NCBI GenBank assembly: GCA_025499625.1
Contig: JAFMVD010000021.1
Coordinates: 24,468-88,467 of the forward strand
DNA length: 64,000 nucleotides
From: Carboxylicivirga fragile
GTDB taxonomy: Bacteria; Bacteroidota; Bacteroidia; Bacteroidales; Marinilabiliaceae
Direction: 5' to 3'
Shown: piece by piece, positions 46,252-55,020 of the stretch
Layout: every line of letters begins with the position of its first letter
How positions within the stretch are numbered: the stretch's first letter is position 1
The notes under the pieces: generated by a model
Databases searched by the model: none
What the model was told of the DNA's origin: nothing
The model's input: the letters and a program-made list of their open reading frames with translations, nothing else
Program-made: the position numbers and the translations under genes

Positions 46252-48348
46252 ATGCGTCAAAGCCTAATCCTAATAATACTTTTACTTTCAATTCAGCTGA
46301 TGTCGGCTCAAAACAAGCTAAGTAATGAGCAAAAAGCCTGGCTTTATCGCATCACTCAACTTACTCCAGTACTGCAACGTAACTGGGATACTTATTTCAC
46401 ATTTGATAAAGCTCCCTTTACCAAGACAAGTTTTAATGGTACCCTAATTGAATACGATGCCATCGAATATTATCAAAGCTATAATCCAGAATCACTTAAG
46501 ATCGATTGGCAAAAAATCGCCTCTTCATCACCGGGTTTAATTGCCGAAACATCTACCCTGCTTGCCTTATACGAATTGAATCAAATTTTACTTGAGGCAA
46601 TACAAGAAGAATCCTCGCAAGATTCGATTTATAATAGTCTGTCACAAAAACTTTCCAAAGCCTTGCCTGCCAAAACTAAAAAACAAGAGCAGATCATTCA
46701 AACCATTATTCATCCTTCTCTGCCATTAAAGATTAAAACAGAAAAACTGGGCCGTAAATATAAACTTAATGCGCAAGAACAAAAGGTACTGTTGAATGCT
46801 TGGCGCGCCACACTCAATACATACCTCACTCAACGAAGTCAAAACTTTTTCAAACAACTGAGCCCTGAGGGACACTATTACGAAATGTTGCTGTTGGCTG
46901 CTGGCGAAGGAAGTGGTACAGCAGGCCTATTGTACGAGCAAGAAAAACATCCGGACGGAACTGATAAGCGCTGGTACGGAAAAGGCATTGGCCTATTCAC
47001 CTACGAGATGCGTGTACGCAAGGAAAGCATTGTTCCGAAGGAAAATACGCGGAGCACCATCGGTCAGCTTAATTCAAGTCAGCCAAGCTTGCACCTATCT
47101 TTATGGGGACTGAATTCATCCTTTAAACCCTTGGTAGTTGTTACTGTTGACAATAAAAGTTACCACCTCTTTTCTGATTTTAAAAGCAAAGAATTATCGC
47201 CCGATCCGCAGCACGGGCTTGGTGTATCATTCATCGATCGCATTGAGCAAAACAGAATCAAATTAATTGAAAAACCACTAAAAGAGTTGCAAGGTGAAGG
47301 TTCGCTAACATCCATACTCGAAAAAGAGAACAGGTCAAAAGAAAAAATTGAGACGAAACTTAGCATTCTGGAAACAGAAATTGACAGCCTGCAAAAACTG
47401 GAACCAATTTCGGAAAATGCCATTAACTACCGTCGCAATAGCATCAATAGCCTATTGAATAGTTTGAGCGATAAAACCGAGCGCATAGCTAAAGTTGAGC
47501 GCAAACTTAGCGATGCCTACCGAAATATTGAACGTGCCGAACAAAAGATTGCCAGCATGAATGAACAACTTGGTCCTAATCCGCAAACATGGGTAATGGA
47601 TAAGCATCAATATGTTTTTAGCGATGGGGTGGTATTTGATCGAAATACTCAGGATTTAATTTTTAAGAATGGCATTAATGAGGATGAGATACAAATCCAT
47701 TTACTCTCTGCTAGCTATAATTTAAAAGGCGAGCAACGCGACGAGGTTCAATTATTGGTTAACTCTACCTCATCGCCACAGCCCAAAACAGAAATTGAAA
47801 TCACAGAAGCTCACTTTATTAATGATACCATTACAGAGTCAGGCTATTTTCACCCCGATGCCTTTACTTTAAATGAAATCTCTTACCCAAGTTATAGTCT
47901 CATAAACACATTTCCAGATACTTTGAATTACCAGGTTCATCTGAAATCAAAAGCCATCAGACTAAGAGCCGACAGTCCTAAAAGTTATAAAGACCTTAAG
48001 CGGGAAAAAGAATTTCCGTTGAGTGAACTTGGTAAGCATCGTTTTGCCCAACTCGAATGCATTAGAACAAAGGATGAAGTACTGATTACCATCACCAGCT
48101 CGTGCGATCCTGTTCCTACTCGACTGAGTCAACTTCCGCGTGAATTACGCAAAAGACTCAAAATTACCGAAGCCAGCGTTAGTCACAATCACTACTTGAG
48201 TGCACTACGAGGTTTATATATGCTGCATGTCTATTTCGGTTACCAATCGGTTGAAACCATAAAACTGCATTATCCGCTTAGCGAAGAAGAAATCAAACTA
48301 CTTTGGGAACATGTTATTTCCATTCCACCACCTGTCCCCGCTCCTTAA
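46252..48348 (+). CDS. Large secreted protein of unknown function
   Basis: A 698-residue protein with a signal peptide (about 1-20, ending MSAQ). A helical N-terminal half (to about 220) is followed by a mixed region, a coiled coil at about 355-445, and a C-terminal part. Nothing matches a known enzyme. It stands alone and its end overlaps the convergent oxyR gene by 35 bp. Confidence 0.75.
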   Translation: MRQSLILIILLLSIQLMSAQNKLSNEQKAWLYRITQLTPVLQRNWDTYFTFDKAPFTKTSFNGTLIEYDAIEYYQSYNPESLKIDWQKIASSSPGLIAETSTLLALYELNQILLEAIQEESSQDSIYNSLSQKLSKALPAKTKKQEQIIQTIIHPSLPLKIKTEKLGRKYKLNAQEQKVLLNAWRATLNTYLTQRSQNFFKQLSPEGHYYEMLLLAAGEGSGTAGLLYEQEKHPDGTDKRWYGKGIGLFTYEMRVRKESIVPKENTRSTIGQLNSSQPSLHLSLWGLNSSFKPLVVVTVDNKSYHLFSDFKSKELSPDPQHGLGVSFIDRIEQNRIKLIEKPLKELQGEGSLTSILEKENRSKEKIETKLSILETEIDSLQKLEPISENAINYRRNSINSLLNSLSDKTERIAKVERKLSDAYRNIERAEQKIASMNEQLGPNPQTWVMDKHQYVFSDGVVFDRNTQDLIFKNGINEDEIQIHLLSASYNLKGEQRDEVQLLVNSTSSPQPKTEIEITEAHFINDTITESGYFHPDAFTLNEISYPSYSLINTFPDTLNYQVHLKSKAIRLRADSPKSYKDLKREKEFPLSELGKHRFAQLECIRTKDEVLITITSSCDPVPTRLSQLPRELRKRLKITEASVSHNHYLSALRGLYMLHVYFGYQSVETIKLHYPLSEEEIKLLWEHVISIPPPVPAP

Positions 48349-49261
48349 GTAACATATCCTCTGGAACATTTGCCGTAACAGAGCTAGCCAAACGATCGAT
48401 GAGCATTCGTTTATAAAAGGAGCGCGAGTACACCAAGCTAACCTCTCGTAATGGCACAGGCGAATCAAATTCGCACACATGCTTGTGAAATTCGAAGGGT
48501 AATTCAGCCGTTGCCAAACCAGGTAATAAGGTATAACCTCCTTCTACATCAACCATTTTTCGTATGGTATCGAGCGAACCACTCTCGAAGTGCATGGGTA
48601 AATCGTCTCTGGCCGAATCCTGAATATCACAAAGATTCATAGCTTGTGAACGAAAGCAATGCCCCTTATCCATCAGCCACAGACCATCAGATGTTAGTTG
48701 ACTAATGTGTAAGTTTTTATCCTGATGAAGCGGATGCTCATGATGGGCGTAAATCAATATATCTTCATAAAATAAAACTTGCTCAATAATTCCATTGTGA
48801 TGCAATGGTGTCACCAGTATAGCTGCATCAATCAAATCATGTTCAAGAGCATCGATAATTTCGCCAGTCAGCATTTCTTTATAGGAGATAGACACCAATG
48901 GATTATCACGCTTGAAAGCCCCAACAAAGCGCGGCAATAAATAGGGTGCCAAAGATGGAATTATTCCAATGGTCAACTCTCCTTCTATCCTGCCCGACTC
49001 CTCTCGTACTATTTCTTCCAGGCGATTATATTCACTCATAATCTTGCGCGCCTGTTTTATTACTTTTTGCCCCAATAAGGTAGTAACCACGGGTTGTCTG
49101 GTACGATCAAAAATAACCATATCTAATTGCTCCTCCGCTTTCTTTACCTGCATACTTAAAGTAGGCTGTGTTACAAAGCATTTCTCAGCAGCTATGGTGA
49201 ATCGCTTATAAGTATCCACTGCTACCAAATATTCTAATTGTTGTAAATTAAGTCCAAGCAT
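48314..49261 (-). CDS. oxyR: OxyR, LysR-type peroxide sensor
   Basis: A 315-residue LysR regulator: HTH at about 1-60 and a substrate-binding-like domain. The redox cysteines are C202 and C211 (KGHCFRSQAMNLCD), 9 residues apart as in Escherichia coli OxyR (C199/C208). It responds to H2O2 by disulfide formation and activates peroxide defence genes. It is divergent from dps across 117 bp that contains an OxyR-like box. The identification is strong. Confidence 0.95.
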   Translation of the reverse strand: MLGLNLQQLEYLVAVDTYKRFTIAAEKCFVTQPTLSMQVKKAEEQLDMVIFDRTRQPVVTTLLGQKVIKQARKIMSEYNRLEEIVREESGRIEGELTIGIIPSLAPYLLPRFVGAFKRDNPLVSISYKEMLTGEIIDALEHDLIDAAILVTPLHHNGIIEQVLFYEDILIYAHHEHPLHQDKNLHISQLTSDGLWLMDKGHCFRSQAMNLCDIQDSARDDLPMHFESGSLDTIRKMVDVEGGYTLLPGLATAELPFEFHKHVCEFDSPVPLREVSLVYSRSFYKRMLIDRLASSVTANVPEDMLLKERGQVVEWK

Positions 49262-49277
49262 CTTACTAACAAGTGTT

Positions 49278-49313
49278 ATAGATTTGAACTATAAAGATAT
49301 AAATTTTATCTAT
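49278..49313. promoter_or_regulatory. OxyR-like box between oxyR and dps
   Basis: The spacing is ATAG-N7-CTAT-N6-ATAA-N7-CTAT. OxyR's known consensus is ATAG-N7-CTAT-N7-ATAG-N7-CTAT. The first half is exact; the second differs by one base and 1 bp. The box ends right at the -33 element of dps, as for an activator touching RNA polymerase. Confidence 0.75.
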
Positions 49314-49344
49314 TTGATTGATATGTCGAGGAGAGATATATTTG
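49313..49344 (+). promoter_or_regulatory. dps promoter (TTTG-N20-TATATTTG)
   Basis: The -33 element TTTG (49313-49316) and the -7 element TATATTTG (49337-49344) are separated by 20 bp, matching the Bacteroidota sigma consensus. The likely start of transcription is near 49350, about 29 nt before the dps ATG. Confidence 0.7.
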
Positions 49345-49378
49345 TATCAGAAAATAAAAACAACTAAAAAATACGATT

Positions 49379-49858
49379 ATGAAGACGATGAACGAATTAT
49401 TAGGATTGAACAAAGAGCAGAGTACAGAATTAGTTAAGCAACTAAATACTCTATTGGCGAACTACCAATTATACTACCAAAACCTAAGAGGTTTTCATTG
49501 GAACATCAAGGGTGAGAAATTCTTTGAATTGCACGTAAAATTTGAAGAATTGTATGACGATGCGGTGATTAAAATTGATGAGATAGCTGAACGTATCCTT
49601 ACCCTAGGAGGAACACCTTTGCATACTTTTACAGATTATTTAGAGCAAAGCGAAATTCAACCACAGAAGAATGTAACAGCGGGACAGGATTGTATGAATG
49701 TTACCCTGGAAAATCTGACAACAATAATATTACAGGAAAGGTCGATTTTACCATTAGCTCAAGATGCCAACGACGAAGGCACCATCACTTTACTTACTGA
49801 TTACATAAGCCAGCAGGAGAAAATAGCTTGGATGCTACAGGCCTGGTTAACGCGGTAA
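49379..49858 (+). CDS. dps: Dps, DNA-protecting ferritin-like protein
   Basis: A 159-residue mini-ferritin that uses H2O2 to oxidise and store iron and protects DNA. The ferroxidase residues are H40 (GFHWN), H52, D61 and the DEIAER motif at 67-72. The start is an ATG at 49379 with an A-rich region before it. It is placed next to oxyR and has a matching OxyR-like box in its promoter. A terminator follows at 50031. Confidence 0.95.
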   Translation: MKTMNELLGLNKEQSTELVKQLNTLLANYQLYYQNLRGFHWNIKGEKFFELHVKFEELYDDAVIKIDEIAERILTLGGTPLHTFTDYLEQSEIQPQKNVTAGQDCMNVTLENLTTIILQERSILPLAQDANDEGTITLLTDYISQQEKIAWMLQAWLTR

Positions 49859-49904
49859 ACGGTAATGGTACCAACAAGTGCTTCATCTATACTTATCATC
49901 CCGG

Positions 49905-49966
49905 CAAGCTCGATGACCAGTTACTTCACGAACTAGCGATGTTTCATATTGAGGTTGCCGAGCTTG
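49905..49966. repeat. Intergenic repeat-like element after dps
   Basis: CAAGCTCG (49905-49912) and CGAGCTTG (49959-49966) form an inverted repeat in a GC-richer stretch, TCATCCCGGCAAGCTCGATG, that looks like common dispersed intergenic elements. No function is known. Confidence 0.35.
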
Positions 49967-50030
49967 TCGACGCATAAAATACTAAAATAGATATCCAACA
50001 ATAGAAACCTCTTCGGTGATGAATAAATCA

Positions 50031-50062
50031 AAAGAGCTGATCTTCGTTAAGGTCAGCTCTTT
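50031..50062. terminator. Bidirectional terminator between dps and cobA-hemD
   Basis: AAAGAGCTGA pairs perfectly with TCAGCTCTTT across a 12-nt loop. TTTT follows on the plus strand, so it ends both convergent transcripts. Confidence 0.85.
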
Positions 50063-50081
50063 TACATTTAAATAAACTTTA

Positions 50082-51752
50082 TCACTCATTTACCAATGTT
50101 TCTTTTAACATTTCATCAAATAATTGCTGCGTATATTCACCACTTATCTTCACATCAAGGTGCTGTGGAAAATGACCATAGAATCTAAAAAAATTCTGTA
50201 CTGTAGATGGGGAAGTAAATACTACTCCATGAAAATCCTTTAGATTATGCCGTACAGCTGTACTAGGTAGAACCGTTTGATACAACTTTAGTTCATTCAC
50301 CTCATTTCCTATTAAACGCAATTGCTCAGGCAGATTAGTAAAACCTAGTGTTGAGCAGGGCAGCAATACTTTTTCGTCAGTGATTGCCTTCGATTTAAAT
50401 TCAGTAATTAAAGACGAGACACTGTTAGCTTCGGAAACAGGAGAAACTCTTAATCCATGCTTTGTTAATTCGTTGGAACTGGATTCTCCCAATGATGTAA
50501 TTTCGCATGCAGCCAAGGCACGCGCATCCAAACCAAGTTTGTACAATGCTTTAAAAAACTCCTTCACAGCAAAAGGACTTGCAAACACAATACGATCAAA
50601 GTGATGCAATTGCTTAAGCACATCAATATTTTCATCTCCTAAATCACAAGTCTTTACTTCGATCATTGGGTTATGAATCACAATCCCTTTTTCCTGATAG
50701 GCATTACTATCGCTACCGGTGTATAACCATTTTTGCCCAAGGGTTTTTACGTCTTCTGATGCCGTATGCCCAACAATAACCAATGACGGTGCAGGCAAGA
50801 ATGCTTCCTCCTTTTTCAATTGACTAAGTGTGTAGCGACGCACATCTTTACTTGGCAATGACGCATTACGAACCGATGCCACGGGCGTATTAGCTGCCCA
50901 ACCTTCTTGTATCAAGCGCGAAGCCCATTGTTGTTGCTGCGAAGCACCCATATAAAATACCAAAGTATCTGCCTTGGGCAATTTATTATTAACCGCATCG
51001 TGCCCCAAGGCAAATGCAACTGAAGTACTCACACCTCTTGATGTTAAAGGGATGACCGCATCAGATGCAGCAGCAAGTGCCGAGGTGATACCAGGCACAA
51101 TCTCCACCTTTACAAAACGCTCCTTTAAATAATGGTACTCCTCGCCGCCCCGACCAAAAATCAGTGGATCACCCCCTTTCAGGCGAACCACCTGATGTCC
51201 TTTTTCTGCAGCCTCAAACAACAAATGGTTTATATCGTCTTGCTTAGTGCTGTGCTTTCCTTTGCGCTTTCCCACATATCTTTTCTCAGCCTTAAATTGA
51301 GATAAGTAGGTATTATCCAATAAGTCATCGTAAAATATAATGGTCGCTTCTTTTAATAAGCGATTGCCTTTTAAAGTCAACAATTCAGCATCACCCGGGC
51401 CAAACCCAACAATATCAACCTTGCCATATTTTTTTCTTAGGTCAATTTCCGAAAAGTCCAAGCTAGTTTCTTTTAAGGCTAGCAAAACCAATGGATCATC
51501 ACTTGCATTAGCATCTTTTAATACACCAGCTACCTTAAATTGTTTATCGTACGGATAGTTGAGTTTACTACTGCGAATCAGTGCAAAATCAATATCCTCC
51601 ATTAATAAGAACATCAATTCCTGCGTTGACAGCATTCGTTTTGCCTTGGCAAATTCCCATTCAATCTGGGCACTTTCTGAAATCACCTTGCTTATTTCTG
51701 GCAAGATTGTATCCAATACAGGTTCGAAACTTCTTATACGATAGGTATGCAT
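50082..51752 (-). CDS. cobA: Uroporphyrinogen-III methyltransferase/synthase fusion with degenerate HemC-like N-terminus
   Basis: 556 residues in three parts. Residues 1 to about 107 look like a decayed porphobilinogen deaminase N-domain: the stretch DIDFALIRSSKLNYP to DPLVLLA is in the place of HemC's DIAVHSLKDLP region, but the catalytic aspartate is lost. The SUMT (CobA) domain at about 110-345 has IVGFGPGDAELLTLKG and RLKGGDPLIFGRGGEE. The last part, about 350-556, is uroporphyrinogen-III synthase (HemD). It should make precorrin-2 for siroheme. The gene is downstream in the sulfite-reduction group. The N-terminal call is an inference. Confidence 0.88.
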   Translation of the reverse strand: MHTYRIRSFEPVLDTILPEISKVISESAQIEWEFAKAKRMLSTQELMFLLMEDIDFALIRSSKLNYPYDKQFKVAGVLKDANASDDPLVLLALKETSLDFSEIDLRKKYGKVDIVGFGPGDAELLTLKGNRLLKEATIIFYDDLLDNTYLSQFKAEKRYVGKRKGKHSTKQDDINHLLFEAAEKGHQVVRLKGGDPLIFGRGGEEYHYLKERFVKVEIVPGITSALAAASDAVIPLTSRGVSTSVAFALGHDAVNNKLPKADTLVFYMGASQQQQWASRLIQEGWAANTPVASVRNASLPSKDVRRYTLSQLKKEEAFLPAPSLVIVGHTASEDVKTLGQKWLYTGSDSNAYQEKGIVIHNPMIEVKTCDLGDENIDVLKQLHHFDRIVFASPFAVKEFFKALYKLGLDARALAACEITSLGESSSNELTKHGLRVSPVSEANSVSSLITEFKSKAITDEKVLLPCSTLGFTNLPEQLRLIGNEVNELKLYQTVLPSTAVRHNLKDFHGVVFTSPSTVQNFFRFYGHFPQHLDVKISGEYTQQLFDEMLKETLVNE

Positions 51753-52088
51753 AAAATATTTTTAAACTATGCTACCCTATTGTTTTTAATATGGGATTTC
51801 ATCCCAAACCCGACTTCATTTCTTGTCTTAATACAAGAAACGAAGCAAAGAAAGTCAAGGCTGAACCTGACTCACTCCAAAAACTACGGTTAATTTCCTT
51901 AAATATTTAAACTCTTTCTATCAAGAACTATGTGGAATTTTAAGAAAAAATTCCTACATGTTCTAAAATAGAAATCAAACAGAAAATATTTCAAAAAGTC
52001 AATTTAACCTTGTTTTTCGGCTCATCAGCTAAGGCCGATGATAAAAGAAACAATAGGATCTTCATAAAATCATTGTTGAAACTTCCTT
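51753..52088. other. 336-bp spacer holding repeat copy 1
   Basis: Between the end of the precorrin-2 dehydrogenase gene and the start of the cobA-hemD gene. Nearly all of it is related to the spacer at 52584-52879; see the repeat entries. No gene is seen. Confidence 0.7.
51793..52045. repeat. Dispersed hairpin element, copy 1
   Basis: A stem GGGAT-TTC-ATCCC (51793-51805) is followed by CAAACCCGACTTCATTTC, then an 8-bp perfect stem (TTTCTTGT/ACAAGAAA, 51819-51840, loop CTTAAT), AAGCAAAGAAA and TCAAGGCT. Weaker similarity to copy 2 runs on to about 52040. Confidence 0.75.
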
Positions 52089-52583
52089 TTAATAAAAATC
52101 ACCACAACGCGATTTCTTTTTACTCTTCACTTCTGGAAACTGGCCTTGCTCGGCTATTTCTTTCACTTTATCGCGCCATTCAATGGCAGCGTATACATTC
52201 TCTCCATTGGAGCTTACCGCCACAGTCATGTTTTTCTGACGATAGATGGCTGGTGAAATAAAATCACAGTTATCAGGTTTATCTACCACATTCACCAAGC
52301 AACGGTAATTAAGTGCGTCTTCTCTTATCTGACTGTTTAATTCATGATTGTTGGTTGCTGCATAAACCAAAAGGTGTCCTTTTAAATCTTCTGGTTCGTA
52401 TGCCTTTTCAACTATCTCGATGAATTTTCGTTCGCGAATTTCAGGAAGCACATCGCTGGCAATTATTTTTATATTATGTGTAAATTTTTCAAGTGACTCA
52501 ATCTTATGAATGGCCACTTTACCACCGCCAATTATTAAAATGGACTCACGTGCAATGTCAATTGAAATTGGTAAAAAATTCAT
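52089..52583 (-). CDS. Precorrin-2 dehydrogenase / sirohydrochlorin ferrochelatase (CysG N-terminal type)
   Basis: A 164-residue NAD-binding protein matching the N-terminal (Met8p/CysG_N) part of siroheme synthase. The nucleotide motif is GGGKVA (about 20-25) and SSNGENVYAA is near the end. It oxidises precorrin-2 to sirohydrochlorin and may insert iron. With cobA-hemD it completes siroheme supply for sulfite reductase, encoded upstream on the same strand. Confidence 0.9.
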   Translation of the reverse strand: MNFLPISIDIARESILIIGGGKVAIHKIESLEKFTHNIKIIASDVLPEIRERKFIEIVEKAYEPEDLKGHLLVYAATNNHELNSQIREDALNYRCLVNVVDKPDNCDFISPAIYRQKNMTVAVSSNGENVYAAIEWRDKVKEIAEQGQFPEVKSKKKSRCGDFY

Positions 52584-52630
52584 AAGCTTTTGTTTTAATG
52601 GTTACTGTTAATTCTCCTATTTTTTTTCAT

Positions 52631-52829
52631 TGGCGCTTCGCCCAAACCCGACTTCATTTCTTGTCTTGATACAAGAAACGGAAGCAAAGAAAATCAAGGC
52701 TACATTCGCTTCACTCATAAAACTATGCTTATTGAACTCAAATCGTTTAAACTCGCTTCGCTCAGACAAAAAACGATTCTTAACCGTTCAATTAACCATG
52801 TTTTATGGCTTACCGACTGAGGCCTTTAA
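52631..52829. repeat. Dispersed hairpin element, copy 2
   Basis: GGCG-CTT-CGCC (52632-52642) stands in the place of the first stem of copy 1, with two changed base pairs that keep the pairing. The second stem TTTCTTGT/ACAAGAAA (52657-52678, loop CTTGAT) is identical. Further to the right AATCGTTT (52741-52748) pairs with AAACGATT (52771-52778). The spacer 52584-52879 holds no gene. Confidence 0.75.
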
Positions 52830-52879
52830 AAAAGGCTGAAAGAATAGAGAATGTATACTTAACAACAAAAAAATACATT

Positions 52880-53110
52880 CTAAATCTGATATTCAGGATC
52901 TGCTACTTTTTCTTTGCCGATCTTTAATTTATTCCAAATGCGCTCGTGTAAGTAATACAGTAATAATTTGGTAAAAACCTCTACCACACTAATAGAAGCA
53001 GCTATTCCAATCTTACCTGTTACTAGGTACGAAACCAGAAAAGTATCGATGGTTCCGGTAACTCGCCACGAAATGGTTTTAATGATGCTACGGTATCTTT
53101 TTTCCTTCAT
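52880..53110 (-). CDS. DUF2061 small membrane protein
   Basis: A 76-residue protein of the DUF2061 family, start RYRSIIKTISWRVTGTIDTF, then two membrane helices (about 15-35, 38-56) and HERIWNKLK near the end. DUF2061 genes commonly occur beside sulfate or sulfite assimilation genes. The function is unknown. It follows cysI by 10 bp, so it is cotranscribed. Confidence 0.88.
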   Translation of the reverse strand: MKEKRYRSIIKTISWRVTGTIDTFLVSYLVTGKIGIAASISVVEVFTKLLLYYLHERIWNKLKIGKEKVADPEYQI

Positions 53111-53120
53111 CTCACCTGCT

Positions 53121-54839
53121 TTAACGAATTACACTTAAATTTTTGGCAGCATCAACAATACCTTTGCGCACGATGAAATCACCAAATCGCTCTCCTTTTT
53201 TTCGTTCCTCCGAATACTGTTTGAACAAAGGTTCCAGGTCTCTTAATATCTCTTCTTCCGTAAGCATTTCTTTATACAAGGTATTTAATCGATCACCTGA
53301 GAATGCTGCTCCCAAATACAAATTGTAATTTCCCATGGCCCGGCCCACCAAGCCAATCTCTCCAAGAAATGGACGACCACATCCATTAGGACAACCTGTC
53401 ATACGAATAAGTATATCGTCGTTAACCAAGCCAAACTTTTCAAGCGACAACTCTATTTTGTCAATAAGCTGCGGCAAATAACGCTCTGCCTCTGCAAAGG
53501 CCATGGTACAGGTATTTAGCGCCACACAAGCTATAGCATGCTTTCGCAAGCCTGATAATTTTTGAGCATCACCAATTTGGTATTCATCTAATATCGCTTG
53601 CACCTTGGCTTTGTTCTTTGCTGATATATTACCCAGTACTAAACCCTGATTACCCGTTAAACGGAAATCACAAACATGTAGATCAGCCACTTTTCGCAAG
53701 CCTTCTTTCAACTTTAATTGAGTTGTATCTTTTATGCGCCCATGCTCAATGTATAAACCTAAAAACCAACGACCATTCGCCGCTTTTTTCCAGCCAAACA
53801 CATCTCCATTACTCTTAAATTCATATGGCTTTGATGCCTCAAGCTTCCATCCTAATCGAAACTCCAACAAATCGACAAATTGCTCCGATCCAATGCGATC
53901 AAGTGTATATTTTAAACGAGATAATTTTCTATTTTCACGATTTCCAAAATCACGCTGCACCCTCACAGTCTCCTCAATCAGCTCTAGAGCCTTATCCTTG
54001 GGCACATAAGCAATTACATCAGCTAAGCGCGCATAAGTCTCTGGCAATCCATAGGTCTTGCCCATTCCTCCGCCAACAGCCACATTATACCCGATTAACT
54101 CACCATTCTCAACAATAGCAATTAATCCAATGTCGTTGGCAAATACATCCGTATCGTTATAAGGCGGCACCGCAATGGCTATTTTAAACTTTCGAGGCAA
54201 ATAGGTCTTACCATAAATCGGCTCTTCATCTTTTTGCCCATTATTGAGTAATTGCTTATTCAACCATATTTCATGATAGGCAGTTGTCTTTGGCAAGAGA
54301 TGATCGCTGATAGATTGAGCAAACTGGGCAAGCTCTCCCACAACAGGTGATAATGCTTCGTTAGAAGTGCTCATCACATTACGGTTAACATCACCACAGG
54401 CAGCGATACTATCTAATAGTGAATCATTAATGCCTCTCATGGTTTGGCGCAAATTGCGCTTTATTATTCCATGGATTTGAAAGGCCTGACGTGTTGTTAA
54501 TTTTAAAGTTTGATTACCATAAGTATTAGCTAAGTCATCAAAGGCAAGCCATTGATTTGATGTTGCCACACCCGCCGGTACTCTGGCACGTATCATGAAG
54601 CTATAGAGTGGTTCTAACTTTTGTCGCTTACGTTCATCATCCAAATCACGATCAGTTTGTTGATAACTACCATGAAATTTAATCACTTGTGTATCATCGG
54701 GAGCAATAGCTCCTGTTATCGTATCACTTAAACTCTCCTCAAGTGTACCGCGCAAAAAATTACTATTGATTTTAATTCCTTCCACTTCAGATGGCTTCCA
54801 TTCCTGAGCCTGTGGTATATTGTTTTGCTTCTTAGTCAT
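53121..54839 (-). CDS. cysI: Sulfite reductase hemoprotein (beta) subunit
   Basis: 572 residues, the length of Escherichia coli CysI. It reduces sulfite to sulfide with siroheme and a [4Fe-4S] cluster. The cluster cysteines are C438 and C444 (CVALNTC) and C483 and C487 (CPNGC), the same spacing as in CysI. NFLRGTLEESL at the start is also typical. DUF2061 lies 10 bp downstream and cysJ 177 bp upstream. Confidence 0.96.
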   Translation of the reverse strand: MTKKQNNIPQAQEWKPSEVEGIKINSNFLRGTLEESLSDTITGAIAPDDTQVIKFHGSYQQTDRDLDDERKRQKLEPLYSFMIRARVPAGVATSNQWLAFDDLANTYGNQTLKLTTRQAFQIHGIIKRNLRQTMRGINDSLLDSIAACGDVNRNVMSTSNEALSPVVGELAQFAQSISDHLLPKTTAYHEIWLNKQLLNNGQKDEEPIYGKTYLPRKFKIAIAVPPYNDTDVFANDIGLIAIVENGELIGYNVAVGGGMGKTYGLPETYARLADVIAYVPKDKALELIEETVRVQRDFGNRENRKLSRLKYTLDRIGSEQFVDLLEFRLGWKLEASKPYEFKSNGDVFGWKKAANGRWFLGLYIEHGRIKDTTQLKLKEGLRKVADLHVCDFRLTGNQGLVLGNISAKNKAKVQAILDEYQIGDAQKLSGLRKHAIACVALNTCTMAFAEAERYLPQLIDKIELSLEKFGLVNDDILIRMTGCPNGCGRPFLGEIGLVGRAMGNYNLYLGAAFSGDRLNTLYKEMLTEEEILRDLEPLFKQYSEERKKGERFGDFIVRKGIVDAAKNLSVIR

Positions 54840-54967
54840 GTTGTTAGGTTTTATTTAGCCAATGGATCTTTTATTAACCCCAATTATTCATTTATATGCC
54901 GACAAAGTTCATTACGACAAAGTTTTACCAACAATTTTGATACTCAAAATTTGGTGCAACTAAGTCG

Positions 54968-55020
54968 GGGTTAACCCGCAAGTCAACAGGTGCACAAGTA
55001 TGATGAATAGTGCGGGTTAA
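54968..55020. promoter_or_regulatory. Inverted repeats at the cysJ-cysI junction
   Basis: TTAACCCGCA (54971-54980) pairs perfectly with TGCGGGTTAA (55011-55020), which covers the cysJ stop codon. The left arm is also part of the palindrome GGGTTAACCC (54968-54977). It may be an attenuator or operator between cysJ and cysI. Confidence 0.5.

Noticed and set aside
52630..52839. Small gene within repeat copy 2
   Set aside because: The open frame coincides with the repeat and its hairpins, and copy 1 does not keep it open.
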